Of a stretch of 6,095 nt of DNA, positions 4,995 through 6,095 are shown piece after piece (the stretch's first letter is position 1; each line of letters starts with the position of its first letter). The translations under genes were made by a program, and so were the position numbers. Source of the stretch: Beijerinckiaceae bacterium (GTDB taxonomy: Bacteria; Pseudomonadota; Alphaproteobacteria; Rhizobiales; Beijerinckiaceae); the NCBI GenBank assembly GCA_027311205.1, contig DAICZI010000118.1, positions 1 through 6,095 of the forward strand. Direction: 5' to 3'. The notes under the pieces are model-generated. The model did not search any database. It was given only the letters and a program-made list of their open reading frames with translations, and had not been told where the DNA came from.

Positions 4995-6095
4995 TCAGCT
5001 TTTGTCCAGCCCATACAGCGTGTGCAACGTGCGCACGGCGAGTTCGGTATAGGCGGCGTCGATCAGCACCGAGAACTTGATCTCGGACGTGGTGATGGCG
5101 CGGATGTTGATGCCTTTTTCAGCCAGGGCCCTGAAGGCCCGCGCCGCAACGCCGGCGTGGCTGCGCATGCCAATGCCGATGGCGGAAACCTTGACCAGAT
5201 CGGTGGCGCCCTGCAGGCTGGTGTAGCCGATCGCGGACTGGGCCTTGGCCAGCACGCTGCGCGCCTTCTCATAATCAGCGGCGGGCACGGTGAAGGTCAG
5301 ATCGGTCGTGGTCGTGTCGTCCGACACCACCTGAATGATCATATCAACATTGATGTTGGCTTCGGCCAGCGGCACGAAAATCGCCGCCGCGACGCCGGGC
5401 TTGTCGGCGACGCGTCGCAACGTCACCTGCGCTTCGTCGCGCGTGAAGGCAATGCCGGTGACAACCTGCTCTTCCACAATATCCTCCTCATGACAGATCA
5501 ATGTGCCGGGGCCGGGGTTTTCCGGCGAATCAAACGACGAGCGCACATAAGTTTTCACCCCATGCACCATGGCAACCTCGACCGAGCGCACCTGCAGCAC
5601 CTTGGCTCCGAGCGAGGCCATTTCAAGCATTTCCTCGAAGGCGATCTTGTCCATGCGCCGGGCTTTGGGCACGACGCGCGGATCAGTCGTATAGACGCCA
5701 TCGACGTCGGTATAGATGTCGCAGCGATCGGCCTTGATGGCGGCGGCAAGCGCCACCGCGCTGGTGTCCGAGCCGCCGCGCCCCAGCGTTGTCACCCGGC
5801 CACTCGCCCGATGCAGGCCCTGAAACCCGGCAACGACCGCCACTTCCTTGCGCTCCGAGAAGCGCCTGACGATCTCGTCGCCGTTGATGCTCTCGATGCG
5901 GGCCGAGCCGTGCGCATCGGAAGTGAGGATCGGGATTTGCCAGCCCTGCCACGAGCGTGCCTGAATGCCGATGTGCTGAAGCGCAATGGCGAGCAGGCCC
6001 GCGGTGACAATCTCGCCCGAAGCCACCACGGCATCATATTCGCGCGCGTCATGCAGGGGCGAGGCCTCGCGGCACCAGGCCACCAGTTCGTTGGT
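4995..6095 (-). CDS. lysC: Aspartate kinase (aspartokinase), 5' end cut by window edge
   Basis: The enzyme phosphorylates L-aspartate to 4-phosphoaspartate, the committed cytosolic step toward lysine, threonine, methionine, isoleucine and diaminopimelate. The window holds 366 residues, starting with TNELVAWCRE. The N-terminal KFGGTS nucleotide-binding motif and about 46 residues in total lie beyond the right edge, giving a normal full length near 412. Numbered from the first visible codon, the kinase domain shows ASGE (25-28), the TTLGRGGSDTSA loop (102-113) and YTDVDGVYTTDPR (128-140). Two C-terminal ACT domains follow at about 220-285 (with DKPGVA) and 300-360 (with TTSEIKFSVLID), which bind feedback amino acids such as lysine or threonine. 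The ACT region may also be made separately from an internal GTG at 5475-5477. It runs convergently to the transporter operon. Identity is certain; the effectors cannot be read from sequence. Confidence 0.96.
   Translation of the reverse strand, partial: TNELVAWCREASPLHDAREYDAVVASGEIVTAGLLAIALQHIGIQARSWQGWQIPILTSDAHGSARIESINGDEIVRRFSERKEVAVVAGFQGLHRASGRVTTLGRGGSDTSAVALAAAIKADRCDIYTDVDGVYTTDPRVVPKARRMDKIAFEEMLEMASLGAKVLQVRSVEVAMVHGVKTYVRSSFDSPENPGPGTLICHEEDIVEEQVVTGIAFTRDEAQVTLRRVADKPGVAAAIFVPLAEANINVDMIIQVVSDDTTTTDLTFTVPAADYEKARSVLAKAQSAIGYTSLQGATDLVKVSAIGIGMRSHAGVAARAFRALAEKGINIRAITTSEIKFSVLIDAAYTELAVRTLHTLYGLDKS
5475..5489 (-). promoter_or_regulatory. Internal ribosome binding site and GTG start within lysC
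   Basis: On the minus strand GAGGAGG (5489-5483) is followed after 5 bases by an in-frame GTG (5477-5475). Initiation there would give a 160-residue product ending at 4995 and consisting of little more than the two ACT domains. Bacillus subtilis aspartokinase II and Corynebacterium glutamicum LysC make such a beta subunit from an internal start at a closely similar place, about residue 250. The same bases encode Glu-Glu-Asp, so the match could be a by-product of coding. Confidence 0.4.

Noticed and set aside
4188..5014. Long minus-strand frames (4188-4769 and 4430-5014) opposite livF
   Set aside because: Both lie over intact ATPase motifs on the plus strand. The translations are low-complexity Arg/Ala/Gln-rich, without a ribosome binding site or domain.
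1..6095. Mobile element, CRISPR array, tRNA or rRNA
   Set aside because: I saw no transposase or integrase, no regularly spaced repeats, no terminal inverted repeats and no tRNA-like or rRNA-like sequence. The genes are continuous and uniform in composition.

Overview
This window looks like an ordinary GC-rich alphaproteobacterial chromosome segment. The lysC protein has the alphaproteobacterial form of aspartate kinase, and codon third positions favour G or C. A rhizobial-order (Hyphomicrobiales) relative is my best guess, but that rests on protein style alone and no species can be named.

Layout. Positions 1-91 may hold the last codons of an unidentified plus-strand gene that enters from the left. 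Positions 92-454 are non-coding. They carry a candidate sigma-70 promoter inside an inverted repeat (199-235), an AT-rich double palindrome (293-307) and two adjacent hairpins (349-390). Positions 455-4928 are a compact five-gene plus-strand operon for a complete branched-chain (hydrophobic) amino acid type ABC importer: periplasmic binding protein, permeases LivH and LivM, and ATPases LivG and LivF. LivH to LivM and LivM to LivG are joined by ATGA stop/start overlaps. LivF probably starts at a TTG that overlaps the end of livG by 11 bases. Positions 4929-4994 separate two convergent genes and hold one hairpin just past each stop codon. Positions 4995-6095 on the minus strand are aspartate kinase (lysC), lacking about the first 46 residues at the right edge.

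How the genes work together. The binding protein captures an amino acid or similar ligand in the periplasm and delivers it to the LivHM channel, which LivGF powers by ATP hydrolysis. The exact ligand cannot be read from sequence. LysC makes the first committed step to lysine, threonine, methionine and isoleucine. Its convergent position beside an amino acid importer suggests no shared transcription.

No novel system is apparent. The observation most worth checking is an in-frame GTG inside lysC preceded by a near-perfect Shine-Dalgarno sequence. It lies where the separately translated regulatory beta subunit starts in Bacillus and Corynebacterium aspartate kinases.
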